Origin: Thainema sp966674685 | Lineage (GTDB): Bacteria; Cyanobacteriota; Cyanobacteriia; Phormidesmidales; Phormidesmidaceae | Direction of reading: 5' to 3' | DNA length: 64,000 nucleotides | Assembly: GCA_966674685.1 (NCBI GenBank) | Contig: CBKWJC010000028.1 | Location: 5,267-69,266 of the forward strand | Part shown: piece after piece, positions 1 to 9,140 of the stretch | Layout of the letters: each line of letters begins with the position of its first letter | How positions within the stretch are numbered: the stretch's first letter is position 1 | Notes under the pieces: generated by a model | Told to the model about the DNA's origin: nothing | Database searches by the model: none | Seen by the model: the letters and a program-made list of their open reading frames with translations, nothing else | Position numbers and translations under genes: made by a program

Positions 1-6
1 GTCAAA

Positions 7-210
7 ATGCAGGACACGGCCACTTATCGCAAGTACCGCAAGATCCTGCTGACTCAGTATCCCGATAAGTCTGCAATGGGCTGGCCGACCTACTTGGTCT
101 GTGAGAAACCCGAAAGCGATGATGTCCAGATTTTGGGTGAGGTGAAGGGGGGACATCCCAAAGGCGACTTCCGCAGCAAGTTACAAGCTGTTTTAGAAAC
201 GGCGTCTTAA
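7..210 (+). CDS. Unrecognised small protein or 3' end of a longer gene
   Basis: An open frame of 67 codons runs to a TAA. The two codons before the ATG are also open and the window begins there, so this may be the C-terminal end of a gene that starts outside the window. The product is mildly basic and mentions no known motif; it has no signal peptide, membrane segment or cysteine pair. I do not recognise a family. It is codirectional with the aminotransferase gene downstream but separated by about 365 bases holding two inverted repeats, so a shared operon is unlikely. Confidence 0.45.
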   Translation: MQDTATYRKYRKILLTQYPDKSAMGWPTYLVCEKPESDDVQILGEVKGGHPKGDFRSKLQAVLETAS

Positions 211-291
211 TCAGGATTTAAGCTATATAAAACAAAGGCTGGGCTGGTGGACAGTGCCTGTCCGACGAAAGCTGTTTTTGTTTATTGGTGA

Positions 292-341
292 CTGTATCTT
301 ATAAATTGGGCACTCTAAACGGTGCTGTACATAAGATACAG
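292..341. repeat. Spaced inverted repeat
   Basis: CTGTATCTTAT at 292-302 is perfectly inverted at 331-341, with an inner GCAC/GTGC pair. It could fold as an interrupted hairpin. It may end the upstream transcript, but no T-run follows. Confidence 0.5.
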
Positions 342-456
342 GGGCACATCAGATGTGATCGAATCGTGACCGTTGACGGTCAGATGCCATTCTCTGAAGT
401 AGACTAGTTGGGTCGAATGTCAGCTAGTCATATGAAGTCCGATGCAAAACCGATCG

Positions 457-505
457 TTTGTTGTGTGTAAAACGCTTGCTAGGTAGGCGTTTTACACACA
501 GCAAA
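457..505. repeat. Long hairpin upstream of aspC
   Basis: The arms 457-475 and 487-505 pair over 19 positions with one G-T wobble and an 11-base loop; the core is TGTGTGTAAAACGC. No T-run follows on either strand, so it looks more like a palindromic repeat element than a simple terminator. It lies 70 bases upstream of the aminotransferase start and could affect its expression. Confidence 0.6.
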
Positions 506-575
506 TTGGACTTTTACACCTGGACTTGGATAGTACTTCAATCAAAGCTGAACTTGAGTGCGTAGGATTAACGGG

Positions 576-1742
576 ATGAAATTAGCCGCACGGGTCAATC
601 GGGTAGAAGCGTCATTAACGTTGGCTATCTCTGCAAAGGCCAAGGCAATGAAAGCTGATGGATTAGATGTTTGTAGCTTTAGTGCTGGGGAGCCAGATTT
701 TGATACGCCAGAGCACATTAAGGCAGCAGCGAAACAAGCCTTGGATGACGGTAAAACTCGCTATGGGCCAGCGGCTGGTGAACCCGCCTTAAGAACTGCG
801 ATCGCACATAAGCTGCAAACTGAGAATCAGCTTCCCTATGAAGCGAAGAATATTGCGGTGACCAACGGCGGCAAGCAGTCGCTCTACAATCTGACTCAAG
901 CGCTGATTGAGGAAGGCGATGAGGTAATTATTCCGGCTCCCTACTGGGTCAGCTATCCCGAAATGGTGAAGCTGGCGGGTGGGACATCGGTTGTTGTGGA
1001 AACCACCGTAGATCGGGGCTACAAGATTACGCCGGAGCAGTTGAAGCAGGCGATTACGCCCCAGACGAAGCTGTTTATCTTTAACTCGCCGTCCAATCCG
1101 ACGGGCATGGTGTATTCACCCGATGAGGTGCGTGCGATCGCACAGGTGATTGTTGATGCGGGCATCTGGGTGGTGGCTGACGAAATCTATGAGCGGATTC
1201 TTTATGATGGCGCAACTCACTTCAGCATTGGCGCAGCCAGTCCAGAAGCGTTTGCTCGCACGATTACCAGTAATGGGTTCGCCAAGGCTTACTCCATGAC
1301 GGGCTGGCGGGTTGGCTATCTGGCGGGGCCGGAAGAGCTGATTCAGGCGACGACTAAGATTCAAGGCCACAGCACGTCTAATGTGTGTACCTTTGCTCAG
1401 TATGGTGCGATCGCAGCTTTGGAAGAGTCGCAAGACTGCGTGGAAGAGATGCGCCTCGCTTTTGCAAAGCGACGTAACTATATCTACGAGGCATTGAATT
1501 CCATTCCTGGGTTCATCTGTCCGGAACCGCAGGGCGCGTTTTACATGTTCCCCAATATTTCTAAGCTGGGCATCAAGTCGATGGACTTCTGCACGAAGCT
1601 GCTCGAAGCTGAGCATGTGGCCGCGATTCCAGGTGTGGCCTTTGGTGCCGATGAAAATATCCGTCTGTCCTACGCCACGGATATGGAAACGATTAAAAAG
1701 GGCATGGAGCGTCTAGAACGCTTTGCCAAATCGCTGGTTTAA
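576..1742 (+). CDS. aspC: Aspartate aminotransferase (class I/II, PLP-dependent)
   Basis: Catalyses transfer of an amino group between aspartate and 2-oxoglutarate; in this family (Ib) some members also accept prephenate, giving arogenate. The PLP lysine lies in SNGFAKAYSMTGWRVGY, the SNPTG motif and the DEIYERI segment that binds the cofactor are present, and the 388-residue length is normal. An in-frame GTG lies at 558, but the product then gains six residues; the ATG at 576 gives the usual family start MKLAARV. It is monocistronic here: a bidirectional terminator separates it from convergent ftsY. It is a cytoplasmic homodimer by family knowledge. Confidence 0.93.
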   Translation: MKLAARVNRVEASLTLAISAKAKAMKADGLDVCSFSAGEPDFDTPEHIKAAAKQALDDGKTRYGPAAGEPALRTAIAHKLQTENQLPYEAKNIAVTNGGKQSLYNLTQALIEEGDEVIIPAPYWVSYPEMVKLAGGTSVVVETTVDRGYKITPEQLKQAITPQTKLFIFNSPSNPTGMVYSPDEVRAIAQVIVDAGIWVVADEIYERILYDGATHFSIGAASPEAFARTITSNGFAKAYSMTGWRVGYLAGPEELIQATTKIQGHSTSNVCTFAQYGAIAALEESQDCVEEMRLAFAKRRNYIYEALNSIPGFICPEPQGAFYMFPNISKLGIKSMDFCTKLLEAEHVAAIPGVAFGADENIRLSYATDMETIKKGMERLERFAKSLV

Positions 1743-1781
1743 CCCAAAAAGAGGGGTGGTAGTGCCACCCCTCTTTTTGGG
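1743..1781. terminator. Bidirectional terminator between aspC and ftsY
   Basis: A perfect 17-bp stem (1743-1759 with 1765-1781) encloses a five-base loop. The A-run on one arm and T-run on the other give an intrinsic terminator in both directions, which suits the convergent genes on either side. It begins directly after the aspC stop. Confidence 0.9.
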
Positions 1782-1800
1782 AAACCAACACTTTTGAAAA

Positions 1801-3483
1801 CTAACCGCTGAGCAGCGCTTCAACAAATTCGTAGCTGGAAAACGGGCGCAGGTCTTCAATGCCCTCACCCGCTCCAATAAAGCGGATCGGTAAACCCAAC
1901 TGCTGCACCACGGCCAGAGCGATACCGCCCTTTGCCGTGCCGTCCAGCTTGGTCAAAACCACACCGCTCAGTTGAGCGGCCTCAGCAAATACTTCGGCCT
2001 GCCGCAGGCCGTTCTGACCCAGCGTGGCGTCTAGCACCAGCAGCGATTCAATCTTCGCACTATCGGAACGTTTGTCGATAATGCGGCGAATTTTGCTCAG
2101 CTCCTCCATCAGGTTCTTCTTATTCTGGAGTCGGCCCGCCGTATCCACCAGTAAAAGCTCTGTTTCGCGAGACTGGGCGGCACTGATGGCGTCGTAGACC
2201 ACAGCCGCCGGATCGGTGTTCTTGCCGGGGTTGGCAATCACTTCTACATCACTACGCTGTCCCCAGACTTTGACCTGCTCCACCGCTGCTGCCCGAAACG
2301 TGTCTGCTGCGGCAATCAGACAGCGATAGTCCGACTTCTTGGCCAGATGGGCGATTTTACCAATCGTTGTGGTTTTACCTGCGCCGTTAACGCCTGTAAT
2401 TAGCCAGATGTTGAATGTATCTTTCTCCGGCGCAAACGTGGCGTTGTACTTGCCCTGGAGCGGCTGATCGAGCATCTTCCGCAGGATTTCTTTAAGATAT
2501 GCGATCGCAGCTTCGGGTGGCAGTGCTTCCTGCCGTAGCCGCTGTTGGAGAGCGCTGATAATTTTATCAGTGGCTTCAATCCCAACATCTGCCTGGAGCA
2601 GCAGCGCCTCAATCTCCATCACGGCATCTTCATTGAGCGGCCCTTGACCAACCACGGCCTTGAGCTGATTGACCAGACCCCGGCGGGTTTTGCCCAGTCC
2701 CTGACGCAGCCGCTTCAGCCAGGTAATTTCTTCAGCCGAGATTTCCTCAGGTCGTCGCCCCTGAGCCGCCAAAACCTCCGCTGACCAGATGAAACCTTCA
2801 TCAAAGTCAACCAGCTCTGGTGGAATTTCAGGTGGTGCCGTTTTCGTCGTTGCCGCAACGGGCTGAGGTGTTGGTTCCGGTTCGGGTTCCTCTTCCTCAG
2901 CAGTTGCTTTTAAGCGCTCTAAGCGCTCCTGCCGTTCAGCATTCGCCTGCATCCAAAACGGTGTCGCAGCGGCGGGCTGGTCTGCCGATTCTGCTTCAGA
3001 TTCCTCTTCAGATAGTTCTGTAGTCGTCTCGACAGGTTCCTCAACCCTTGAAGCAGGGGATTCAGACGTAGCGGATTCTGGCTCTGGCGTAGCCCCTGAC
3101 GCCGCTTGCACGTTTGTCTCGATTGCCGCTAGCTCTGTTGCTGTTGGTTCTGGAGTCGGCTCAGCACTGGGTTCAGCCGTAGTTTCGTCACTGGCTGATT
3201 CGGTACTTTCAGATTCCTCTGCCATTGGTGTTGCAGATACAGTAGAGGAATCTGTAGATGCTGTCGATGTCGCAGTCTGCTGCTTTTGAATATTTTGGTA
3301 GGCTGCTTTGGCCCACTCTAGGTAATCCAGTGCCTGTTGCTGAGAGGCCGATGGAGCCGCTTGCTCCGATGCGGAATCAGCATCTGATTTTGCGGTAGAT
3401 TCCTGCTGCTCCTGCGATTCATCAGGCTGCTCAGATTGCGCTTTTTCATCAAACTCTCGGCGGAACCAGTTAAACGGCGGCAT
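1801..3483 (-). CDS. ftsY: Signal recognition particle receptor FtsY
   Basis: GTPase that docks SRP-ribosome complexes at the membrane. The C-terminal NG domain is complete: P-loop GVNGAGKT at about residues 364-371, DTFRAAAVEQ, DTAGRL and TKLDGTAKGG. The first 230 or so residues form a long acidic, Ser/Thr/Ala/Glu/Pro-rich, probably disordered A domain, typical of FtsY but large here (560 residues in total). The start MPPFNWFRREF has the aromatic and basic residues expected of the membrane-targeting tip. It is the last gene of the DUF502-nusB-ftsY order, with a 275-base gap after nusB that contains a REP-like palindrome, so it may have its own promoter. Confidence 0.96.
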   Translation of the reverse strand: MPPFNWFRREFDEKAQSEQPDESQEQQESTAKSDADSASEQAAPSASQQQALDYLEWAKAAYQNIQKQQTATSTASTDSSTVSATPMAEESESTESASDETTAEPSAEPTPEPTATELAAIETNVQAASGATPEPESATSESPASRVEEPVETTTELSEEESEAESADQPAAATPFWMQANAERQERLERLKATAEEEEPEPEPTPQPVAATTKTAPPEIPPELVDFDEGFIWSAEVLAAQGRRPEEISAEEITWLKRLRQGLGKTRRGLVNQLKAVVGQGPLNEDAVMEIEALLLQADVGIEATDKIISALQQRLRQEALPPEAAIAYLKEILRKMLDQPLQGKYNATFAPEKDTFNIWLITGVNGAGKTTTIGKIAHLAKKSDYRCLIAAADTFRAAAVEQVKVWGQRSDVEVIANPGKNTDPAAVVYDAISAAQSRETELLLVDTAGRLQNKKNLMEELSKIRRIIDKRSDSAKIESLLVLDATLGQNGLRQAEVFAEAAQLSGVVLTKLDGTAKGGIALAVVQQLGLPIRFIGAGEGIEDLRPFSSYEFVEALLSG

Positions 3484-3623
3484 GATCTTTCCTAACGGAT
3501 GTAACTCTCGTGTTTAATTGTGTCCGATAATGGCCAGCACTCAAAGCGAAAATACCGAACTCATGGCAGTGTTGGGGTGGCAGTGGTGGAGAATTATTGG
3601 GGTTTCGCAAGCTTGATACCGAC

Positions 3624-3740
3624 CTGTAGTCATAGGTTGGGTATAGTCCTAGGGCATCGTTACGCTAAAGCATTAACATAACCCGACAAGACTGCTGCTG
3701 GTGTTGGGTTCCACGTTGTTTAACCCAACCTACTGAATGA
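3624..3740. repeat. REP-like palindromic repeat between nusB and ftsY
   Basis: AGGTTGGGTA near 3633 is inverted as TAACCCAACCTACT near 3721, with further TTGGGTT and AACCCGAC motifs between. It resembles the widespread bacterial GTAGGTTGGGTT-type palindromes. It sits inside the presumed operon. Confidence 0.55.
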
Positions 3741-3758
3741 CTCTTAGGCTGACAGTCA

Positions 3759-4439
3759 CTACGAAACCGAGGGTTCTGTTTCCGCGGCAGCTGACTCAGC
3801 AGATGCGAGATTTCCAGCAACCGTTTCAGATTTTAAATAGTTGCTCACCCGACGCAGAACGCCGTTGATGAAACGATGACCTTCTTCGCCGCTGTAGCGC
3901 TTGGAGATTTCAACGGCTTCGTTGATGGTTACTCGTTCCGGTGTGCCCAAATACTTGATTTCCGCCACGGCAACGCGCAGGATGTCCTGATCGACTTTGG
4001 CTAAGCGGTTCAGTTGCCAGTCAACCAGATTCTGAATCAGCAGTTCATCAATATCGGCCTTGTGTGCCGCCACATTCGTCAAAATCTGCATGGCGTAGTC
4101 GCGGACTTCTCGCTGGTTGGCAAGCTGAATAAACTCTGGCAGTTCTAGCGCATTGCCCACCAGATTAATAGCTGTTTGAGTAATCTCGGCGGCTTCGGCC
4201 AGCATGGCGCGAGCGCTGTCGATAGTTGTAGAGCGGGTTTCGCTTTCTAGTAGACGATTGTTGCCTCGCTTCAGCTCGGCGGCAGCGGTTTCTAGTGCGT
4301 CTTGTGCCTCAGTGGTTAGCGTCCGCACAGCGGCAAGAACAACATCTTGGAGCTGTTGCGCTTGAATTTTATGGGGATCAGAAGGTAGCTGGCTCAAGCT
4401 GAGCAGGGCCAGTTCACGGGCGATTCGACGAGCTTGCAT
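3759..4439 (-). CDS. nusB: Transcription antitermination factor NusB
   Basis: RNA-binding antitermination factor that joins NusE (S10) on boxA of rRNA leader transcripts. The signature is in the C-terminal half: a DWQLNRLAKVDQDILRVA segment, then ERVTINEAVEISKRY and GHRFINGVLRR, which are the conserved helices of the fold. At 226 residues it is longer than the roughly 140-residue E. coli protein; the extra length is an N-terminal helical insertion and an Ala/Glu-rich tail, as in other cyanobacterial NusB. It lies 48 bases after the DUF502 gene and ahead of ftsY, a common cyanobacterial arrangement. Confidence 0.94.
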   Translation of the reverse strand: MQARRIARELALLSLSQLPSDPHKIQAQQLQDVVLAAVRTLTTEAQDALETAAAELKRGNNRLLESETRSTTIDSARAMLAEAAEITQTAINLVGNALELPEFIQLANQREVRDYAMQILTNVAAHKADIDELLIQNLVDWQLNRLAKVDQDILRVAVAEIKYLGTPERVTINEAVEISKRYSGEEGHRFINGVLRRVSNYLKSETVAGNLASAESAAAETEPSVS

Positions 4440-4486
4440 GGCAGTGAATTAATTAAGGGTAAGGAGCAAGGAGCAGTCTAATAACG

Positions 4487-5302
4487 CTATCCAATCTCGT
4501 CATCATGAGCAAGAGAGGGTAGCGTTTGCGATCGCAGATTCATACTGGTGGATTCCGCTGGTGGCTCAAGTTCCAAATCTAAATCCAGCGGTTGGACAGA
4601 AGACGACTTCAGCGATAGGGCAGTGGTAACATCAGGCGCAGTATCGTCAGCAGCGGGTTCAGCCGGAGAGGCAAATGAGCTAGGGCCAACGATGCCGCCT
4701 GAGATCAGGACTTTGAACGCGTCTTCAATCGACATCGATAGATTGATCACGTCTTTTTCCGGCACAATGGCATACCAGCCAGTCGTCGGGTTTGGTGTCG
4801 TTGGGATAAAAACGCTCAACATGGGGCCAGGTAGGTCGGGCTGCATAGCGTTGGCAATCGTACCCGTTACAAATGCGATCGCCCACATACCGCGCCGAGG
4901 ATATTCCACCAAAATCACGCGGCGGAATTTGGAACTGGTATCGCGAAATAGGGTTTCCAGCAGTTGCTTCAGCGTTTTGTAAACCGAACCTGCAAAAGGG
5001 ATTGCCTGGAGGATACGCTCCCCAAAGTCCAGCAGCCAGCGCCCAACAATATTGCGAGCCATCAGGCCAATCACCAAAATGCACAGCAGCGGTACGGCTA
5101 GCCCAACGCCTAAATTCAGTAAATTACTGAGAATCGGATGTAGATCGTTAAACGGATTGATCCGTTTAGGCACCCGCGTCAAAAAATTGACGACCCAAGC
5201 CGACACCGTTGTCGTTAACCAAATCGTGGTGGCTAATGGAATCACCACCAGCAACCCCGCAATCAGGTCATTTTTCAGATCTTGCTTTAGGCGTTGAATC
5301 AC
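4487..5302 (-). CDS. DUF502 family membrane protein
   Basis: Integral membrane protein of unknown function. Two hydrophobic segments near the N terminus (LIAGLLVVIPLATTIWL, then a longer one around VGLAVPLLCILVIGLMA) precede the conserved DUF502 body with FAGSVYKTLKQLLET and a C-terminal acidic tail. The open frame extends upstream to 5398, but that part is not family-like; the GTG at 5302 is preceded by AAGGAG twelve bases upstream and gives VIQRLKQDLKNDL, the usual family beginning, hence 271 residues. The conserved DUF502-nusB-ftsY order is characteristic of cyanobacteria. Plant relatives of DUF502 (the LCV family) exist, but give no firm function. Confidence 0.88.
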   Translation of the reverse strand: MIQRLKQDLKNDLIAGLLVVIPLATTIWLTTTVSAWVVNFLTRVPKRINPFNDLHPILSNLLNLGVGLAVPLLCILVIGLMARNIVGRWLLDFGERILQAIPFAGSVYKTLKQLLETLFRDTSSKFRRVILVEYPRRGMWAIAFVTGTIANAMQPDLPGPMLSVFIPTTPNPTTGWYAIVPEKDVINLSMSIEDAFKVLISGGIVGPSSFASPAEPAADDTAPDVTTALSLKSSSVQPLDLDLELEPPAESTSMNLRSQTLPSLAHDDEIG

Positions 5303-5943
5303 GGACAACCCACTCTCCTTGCAACGGATGGTGATCAAACTGCGATCGCACGTCAGCAGCGGCAAGAGACTAACTAAGCTGATCCCTACTTGAGCCACAA
5401 TTTCGGTGCGAGCCTGATCCGGCCTCCTATTTCGATCCTAATCGATCAAACAAACTGGAACCGAATTGATCGAAAGAACCGCTGCCCCCAATCGTGCAAC
5501 AGTCTCGACCGTTTTCGTACTTTCTCTCTATAAGTTTTAAGCTCTGTAAAGATTTGTATCAAGGATTTTACACTTTCGCTAGCGCTTTGTTTGCGGCTCA
5601 AGACGCTAAATCGATGCATAATGCCCCATTTTGATCTCGCCAATAACAGCCAAGTCGCACCAGCCCAAACATGAACGCTACAGCAAACGAGTCAGTTAAT
5701 AGACTTTATTGGAAATAAAGTTTTTGGGGTTGGAAATTGTTTTGTAGCGCGGCTCCGCCGCGCTACAAAACAATTTCCGATAAAGTTTAATAGAGAGTCA
5801 CTATTGATAGCAATTTCGTATAGCTCGTAACACTTTTATATCTTTCAGAATACCTTAGAAATTTGCATCTTGCACCCAAACCTGGCAGGGCCGTTTCACC
5901 CCCCCCCGCATCGTGGCGGCAAAATGGCTCTGTTGATGCCAAC
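5303..5943. other. Gene-free spacer with a family D palindrome and a C-tract
   Basis: About 640 bases without a convincing gene. A 65-codon frame on the minus strand (5446-5643) has no family resemblance and I do not call it. The stretch holds the family D palindrome (5698-5791) and a run of nine C at 5899-5907, which could be a site of slippage. Confidence 0.6.
5698..5791. repeat. Family D palindromic element, copy 1
   Basis: A 94-bp element with a perfect 22-bp stem (5732-5753 with 5757-5778) and a three-base loop, flanked by imperfect terminal repeats of the form AATAGACTTTAT / ATAAAGTTTAAT. Its reverse complement occurs at 62860-62953 with almost the same sequence over the full length. 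The two copies differ by a compensatory base-pair change in the stem and in the loop. Confidence 0.85.
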
Positions 5944-6858
5944 TTACTTGCTAGGGATGGCATCAATTGAATTGGGCGAGTCAGACTCATTCGCTAACGG
6001 TAATTGAGTTGTCTTTGAATCCTGATCTTGACTCGGATTTGAGACTGGCATGTGGCGCAGTTCCCACACCTTGAGCGTGATCAGGTACTCGTAAAATGCT
6101 TGCAGCATACACCACGCAAAGCCAGCGTGCCCATCGAGAATCCCACCCAGGATGAAATACATGTAGAAAAAGCGAATTACGGGGCGGAAGGGCAGCCGCA
6201 GCGATAGATCTTTCAGAGCACGGCGGCGCTCAATCTCGGTTTTGCCCAAAATAATTTGCGGCAGATTAACTGAGCCAGATTCCAGTTGGCGCAGGGTTTC
6301 TTTGGCTTCATCGCTGGAGTAGCGGTTGTGCTTTTCAATCCAGCGATCGAACCCTTTGCCGCAGGTGTAGTGCGGATAGGTTTCCTTTAGAAATCCAGTT
6401 GGGCCATCGCAGACTTCTCGTTCCGTGTGACCGTAGTCGGTAAACCAAACTTTGTCTTTGCGAAACAGCCGCATTTGGTAGCGGGGATACTGAGTGCTGT
6501 GGCGAATCCAGCGGCCCATGAACATAACCCGCTCGGCCACGTAGTAGCCAATGTACTCATCGGACTGCATCGCCTTCAGGCACTCTTGAAACAGCTCTGG
6601 CGTCATCCGCTCATCGGCTTCTAGGATGTAGACCCATTCGTGCTTGGCGGGCACGTCGCGCAGCATCCACGTCCGCTGCTGACCGTGGCTGGCAAACTGA
6701 TGCTGTACCAGACGAACGGGGTAGTGCTGAGCAATTTCACAGGTGCGATCGCGGCTGAAGGAATCGACGACAATCACGTCATCTGAAAGAAGAGCCGACT
6801 CAATGCATTCGGCAATATCAATCTCTTCGTTATAGGTGAGGATATAAATCGAAAACAT
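5944..6858 (-). CDS. Family 2 glycosyltransferase (WaaE/KdtX-like)
   Basis: Cytoplasmic GT-A fold glycosyltransferase acting on lipopolysaccharide or exopolysaccharide. The N terminus has the YILTYNEEIDIAECI nucleotide-sugar loop, VIVVDSFSRDRT, and the metal-binding ILEADERMT; this pattern (GT2 with an E-AD-E motif and a C-terminal FYMYFILGGILDGHAGF segment) matches the lipopolysaccharide core glycosyltransferase WaaE/KdtX group. The last 35 residues are polar and variable. The sugar and acceptor cannot be told. It stands alone, although an HpsJ-like gene and a second GT2 follow upstream on the same strand at 7.2 and 8.3 kb. Confidence 0.85.
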   Translation of the reverse strand: MFSIYILTYNEEIDIAECIESALLSDDVIVVDSFSRDRTCEIAQHYPVRLVQHQFASHGQQRTWMLRDVPAKHEWVYILEADERMTPELFQECLKAMQSDEYIGYYVAERVMFMGRWIRHSTQYPRYQMRLFRKDKVWFTDYGHTEREVCDGPTGFLKETYPHYTCGKGFDRWIEKHNRYSSDEAKETLRQLESGSVNLPQIILGKTEIERRRALKDLSLRLPFRPVIRFFYMYFILGGILDGHAGFAWCMLQAFYEYLITLKVWELRHMPVSNPSQDQDSKTTQLPLANESDSPNSIDAIPSK

Positions 6859-7180
6859 GCGGATATTAAAGTTCAGATGACAATTGGGGACGATTGGAAA
6901 TGAGCGCTACTACGATATGCAGAGGCTGGATGCATACAGCAATTTTGACCGAGCCTTTCCACATTTTTCCCGAATTTAGTCAAAAGTCATCAGCTACATA
7001 CAAGCATCACGTTAGGTTTAACCAGATTCAAACACCTCCTACTCAAAATACAAGAGGGCTGTACGGTGTAACTGTACAGCCCTTCAGACTCTAGCTAGAG
7101 TAGTTCTCAAACGGCATAAATTTCTGCTGTATAAGCTAGATCCGCACAACAAAAATCATTACTCAAAACCCAAATCTCAA
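6859..7180. other. Spacer between glycosyltransferase and HpsJ-like gene
   Basis: No gene seen. It contains the hairpin at 7055-7083 and presumably the promoter of the glycosyltransferase on the minus strand. Confidence 0.5.
7055..7083 (-). terminator. Probable terminator of the HpsJ-like gene
   Basis: AGGGCTGTAC pairs with GTACAGCCCT around a nine-base loop. Read on the minus strand it lies about 100 bases past the HpsJ-like stop and is followed by CTTGTATTTT, a weak T-tract. Confidence 0.6.
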
Positions 7181-7981
7181 TTAGGCTCCAGCTTTTAAGC
7201 TCCGGAAGCCAACAACTGCAATGATGAAATAGCCAATCGCTAGTAAGAGGCTACTAAGCGATACGCGAATGCCCGATTTGAGAGCTTCTTGGCGAATCCG
7301 CTGGGTTGCCTCCTCGCGTCGCCCGCCGATTTCTTGCTGAATTTGGGTGCGAAACTGACCGACGCGGTCTTGTAAAAACTGATCCAGCGCTTGCGGATCT
7401 TCACGGAACTGACGCAAGAGCGCAGCTTGTTCCTGCGGCACCTGACCGCTTTCAATTGCCTGTGCCAACAAATTTTCATCTTCAATCAGGGCATCAATTT
7501 GCCCCCGCTGCTGCTGAAGCTCTTGGGATAAACGACCTTCAAGCTGGCTTTCAGCCGTAGTGGCTTCCTGCTGAATTTGCTCTAGCGCCTCTTGGCTATT
7601 GGCGCGGACATTGTTGGGATGCAGTACGGTAAAAAGCAGAAAGACTAAGCCAAAAATGGCAGATAGCACGAGTGCCCAGACCCGCAAATCGGCCCAAGCT
7701 GCTCGGCGACCACTCCATCCAGCCGTACTTTGCACCCAGTATCCAGCTAGCAAGAGCGCTACCCCAACCATCGGCACAATGCCGCGATCGACGATCTGAC
7801 TGATCATTTCAAGCTGCCAGCCTCGATTGCTGAAGTTGGTGGGAAAGATAATCATGATGAAGTCGAGGAGGGACGCCAGGATGGTGACGACGCCAACGAC
7901 TTTTAGGGCAATGGATGTCATTGATGCATTGGGTGCATTGCCCGTGGTGGGTGCATTGCTCGGTGAATCCATATAACTCAT
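7181..7981 (-). CDS. HpsJ-like membrane protein with coiled-coil region
   Basis: Predicted inner-membrane protein of 266 residues. Three hydrophobic segments lie in the first 130 residues (around VVGVVTILASLLDFIMIIF, MVGVALLLAGYWV and VWALVLSAIFGLVFLLF), followed by a Gln/Glu-rich coiled coil at about 140-230 and a final segment (LLLAIGYFIIAVVGF). This layout and the DRGIVPMVG motif match the HpsJ family, named for the hormogonium polysaccharide cluster of Nostoc punctiforme. No other hps genes are adjacent, so a role in polysaccharide secretion or motility is only suggested. A second ATG three codons downstream is an alternative start; an AAGG lies upstream of the first. Confidence 0.75.
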   Translation of the reverse strand: MSYMDSPSNAPTTGNAPNASMTSIALKVVGVVTILASLLDFIMIIFPTNFSNRGWQLEMISQIVDRGIVPMVGVALLLAGYWVQSTAGWSGRRAAWADLRVWALVLSAIFGLVFLLFTVLHPNNVRANSQEALEQIQQEATTAESQLEGRLSQELQQQRGQIDALIEDENLLAQAIESGQVPQEQAALLRQFREDPQALDQFLQDRVGQFRTQIQQEIGGRREEATQRIRQEALKSGIRVSLSSLLLAIGYFIIAVVGFRSLKAGA

Positions 7982-8268
7982 AAGAATGCTGAACCTTACT
8001 CTAAGAACAAATGATGAACACTGGCGTGATTCTTAACATTAGCCATTGCCCTATTGGTGATGTGGCATTCGGTTTCGGAGAGTTCCGTCACGAAGCTCAT
8101 CACACTCCCCCATCACACACCAAGTTATGCTGGGCAGATTCCAGCGTAACGATGAATTTGTATTCATCGCAACTGAATTTGTCCGCGCATATCATCATGC
8201 CTCAATTTAGTTGAAATTGAACAAATTAAAACGGTTAAACAATTATTGACGGGGTTGCCCCGCGACGG

Positions 8269-8988
8269 TTATTTCCGGTAGCGAACATTAATTTGAGCTT
8301 TCTGTTCGTACCAGCGGTTTAATAGACGAGGATCAAGCCCTAAATGATAGGTCAACTTTAGCCACTGGTTGAGTAGGGCATGTTTATAAATGCCGCGATC
8401 GCAAAATCGGCGAGCAGATGTAATCACGTTTTCAGGTGCGATCGCAGGTTTACCGTATTGCTGTAGCGCTTCACTTAATGCCGTATCTTCGAAAATGTCC
8501 AAATCTGGCACACCGCCGATTTTTTCAAGGACTGCGCGACGCCCGAAAACGCAGTGGTCAAAGTACAAAATGCCGCCCCGTTGCCCCCGTTGATAGGTGG
8601 AATACCAGGAGGTAAACCGCAGCAGCCAGTGGTCGAAATCAAACTGATGCCGAAAACCGCCCCATGCGATCGCGGGATCGCTTAATACCTGCTCAATCTG
8701 CTGGAGGGCGGTGTGGGCGGGTAACAGAGTGGCAGGGTGATGGAGCAAAACAATGTTGCCCTGACTGGCGGCAATGCCCACGTTGAATCGCTGGGCGCGG
8801 TTGGTGGCCTCGGTTTCAATCAGCTCAACATCTGGATAGTTCAAAATGGCGTCTTTCGTTCCATCGTCGCTGGGACTGAGCACAACGATGATTTCTTTTT
8901 CTCCCACCTGCGCCGTTAGGTTGTCCAAAATGTTGAGCAGATAGCCGTGGCGCATCTCATTGATGCAAGGCAGAATAATGGAAATCAT
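8269..8988 (-). CDS. Family 2 glycosyltransferase (TIGR04283-like)
   Basis: Short (239 residues) GT-A glycosyltransferase. It has IILPCINEM at the N terminus, VVLSPSDDGT, the AQRFNVGIAASQGNIVLLHHP segment and a C-terminal DLDIFEDTALSEAL motif containing the acidic catalytic pair. The NRAQRFNVG and FEDT features resemble TIGR04283-type transferases, but the usual QMNxG is altered. No membrane anchor is visible. It is monocistronic by spacing and divergent from pgl, with about 150 bases between the starts. Confidence 0.82.
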   Translation of the reverse strand: MISIILPCINEMRHGYLLNILDNLTAQVGEKEIIVVLSPSDDGTKDAILNYPDVELIETEATNRAQRFNVGIAASQGNIVLLHHPATLLPAHTALQQIEQVLSDPAIAWGGFRHQFDFDHWLLRFTSWYSTYQRGQRGGILYFDHCVFGRRAVLEKIGGVPDLDIFEDTALSEALQQYGKPAIAPENVITSARRFCDRGIYKHALLNQWLKLTYHLGLDPRLLNRWYEQKAQINVRYRK

Positions 8989-9140
8989 TGACGGGGTAAC
9001 AAAGGTTTAGACAGGATTTTTGCACGGATTCTGACCCGAATTCTTACAATTCCCTGAGAGAGATGAGACTGTGGGCAAGATTGCGCTAGGGTTCTGAGGG
9101 ATATCGCATCAACCGTAACGATTGTTGAGGTACTTAGACT

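Larger units (their letters stand above)
211..575. other. Gene-free spacer upstream of aspC, with two inverted repeats
   Basis: No credible gene. It holds a spaced inverted repeat (292-341) and a long hairpin (457-505), listed separately, plus two short palindromes around 345-385 (CACATCAGATGTG and GACCGTTGACGGTC). The promoter of the aminotransferase gene must lie here, but I cannot place it with confidence. Confidence 0.6.

Noticed and set aside
1116..1616. 166-codon minus-strand frame inside aspC
   Set aside because: Lies wholly antisense to a confident gene and is an effect of its codon use.
5446..5643. 65-codon minus-strand frame upstream of the DUF502 gene
   Set aside because: No ribosome site, no family resemblance, biased to Arg/Ser as in chance frames.
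5899..5907. Run of nine C as a phase-variation tract
   Set aside because: It is not inside or directly upstream of a gene start; it lies past the stop of the glycosyltransferase gene, so no switching role is evident.
8011..8214. 67-codon plus-strand frame between the HpsJ-like and glycosyltransferase genes
   Set aside because: No ribosome site or recognisable domain; the spacer is A/T-rich and the frame is short enough to be chance.
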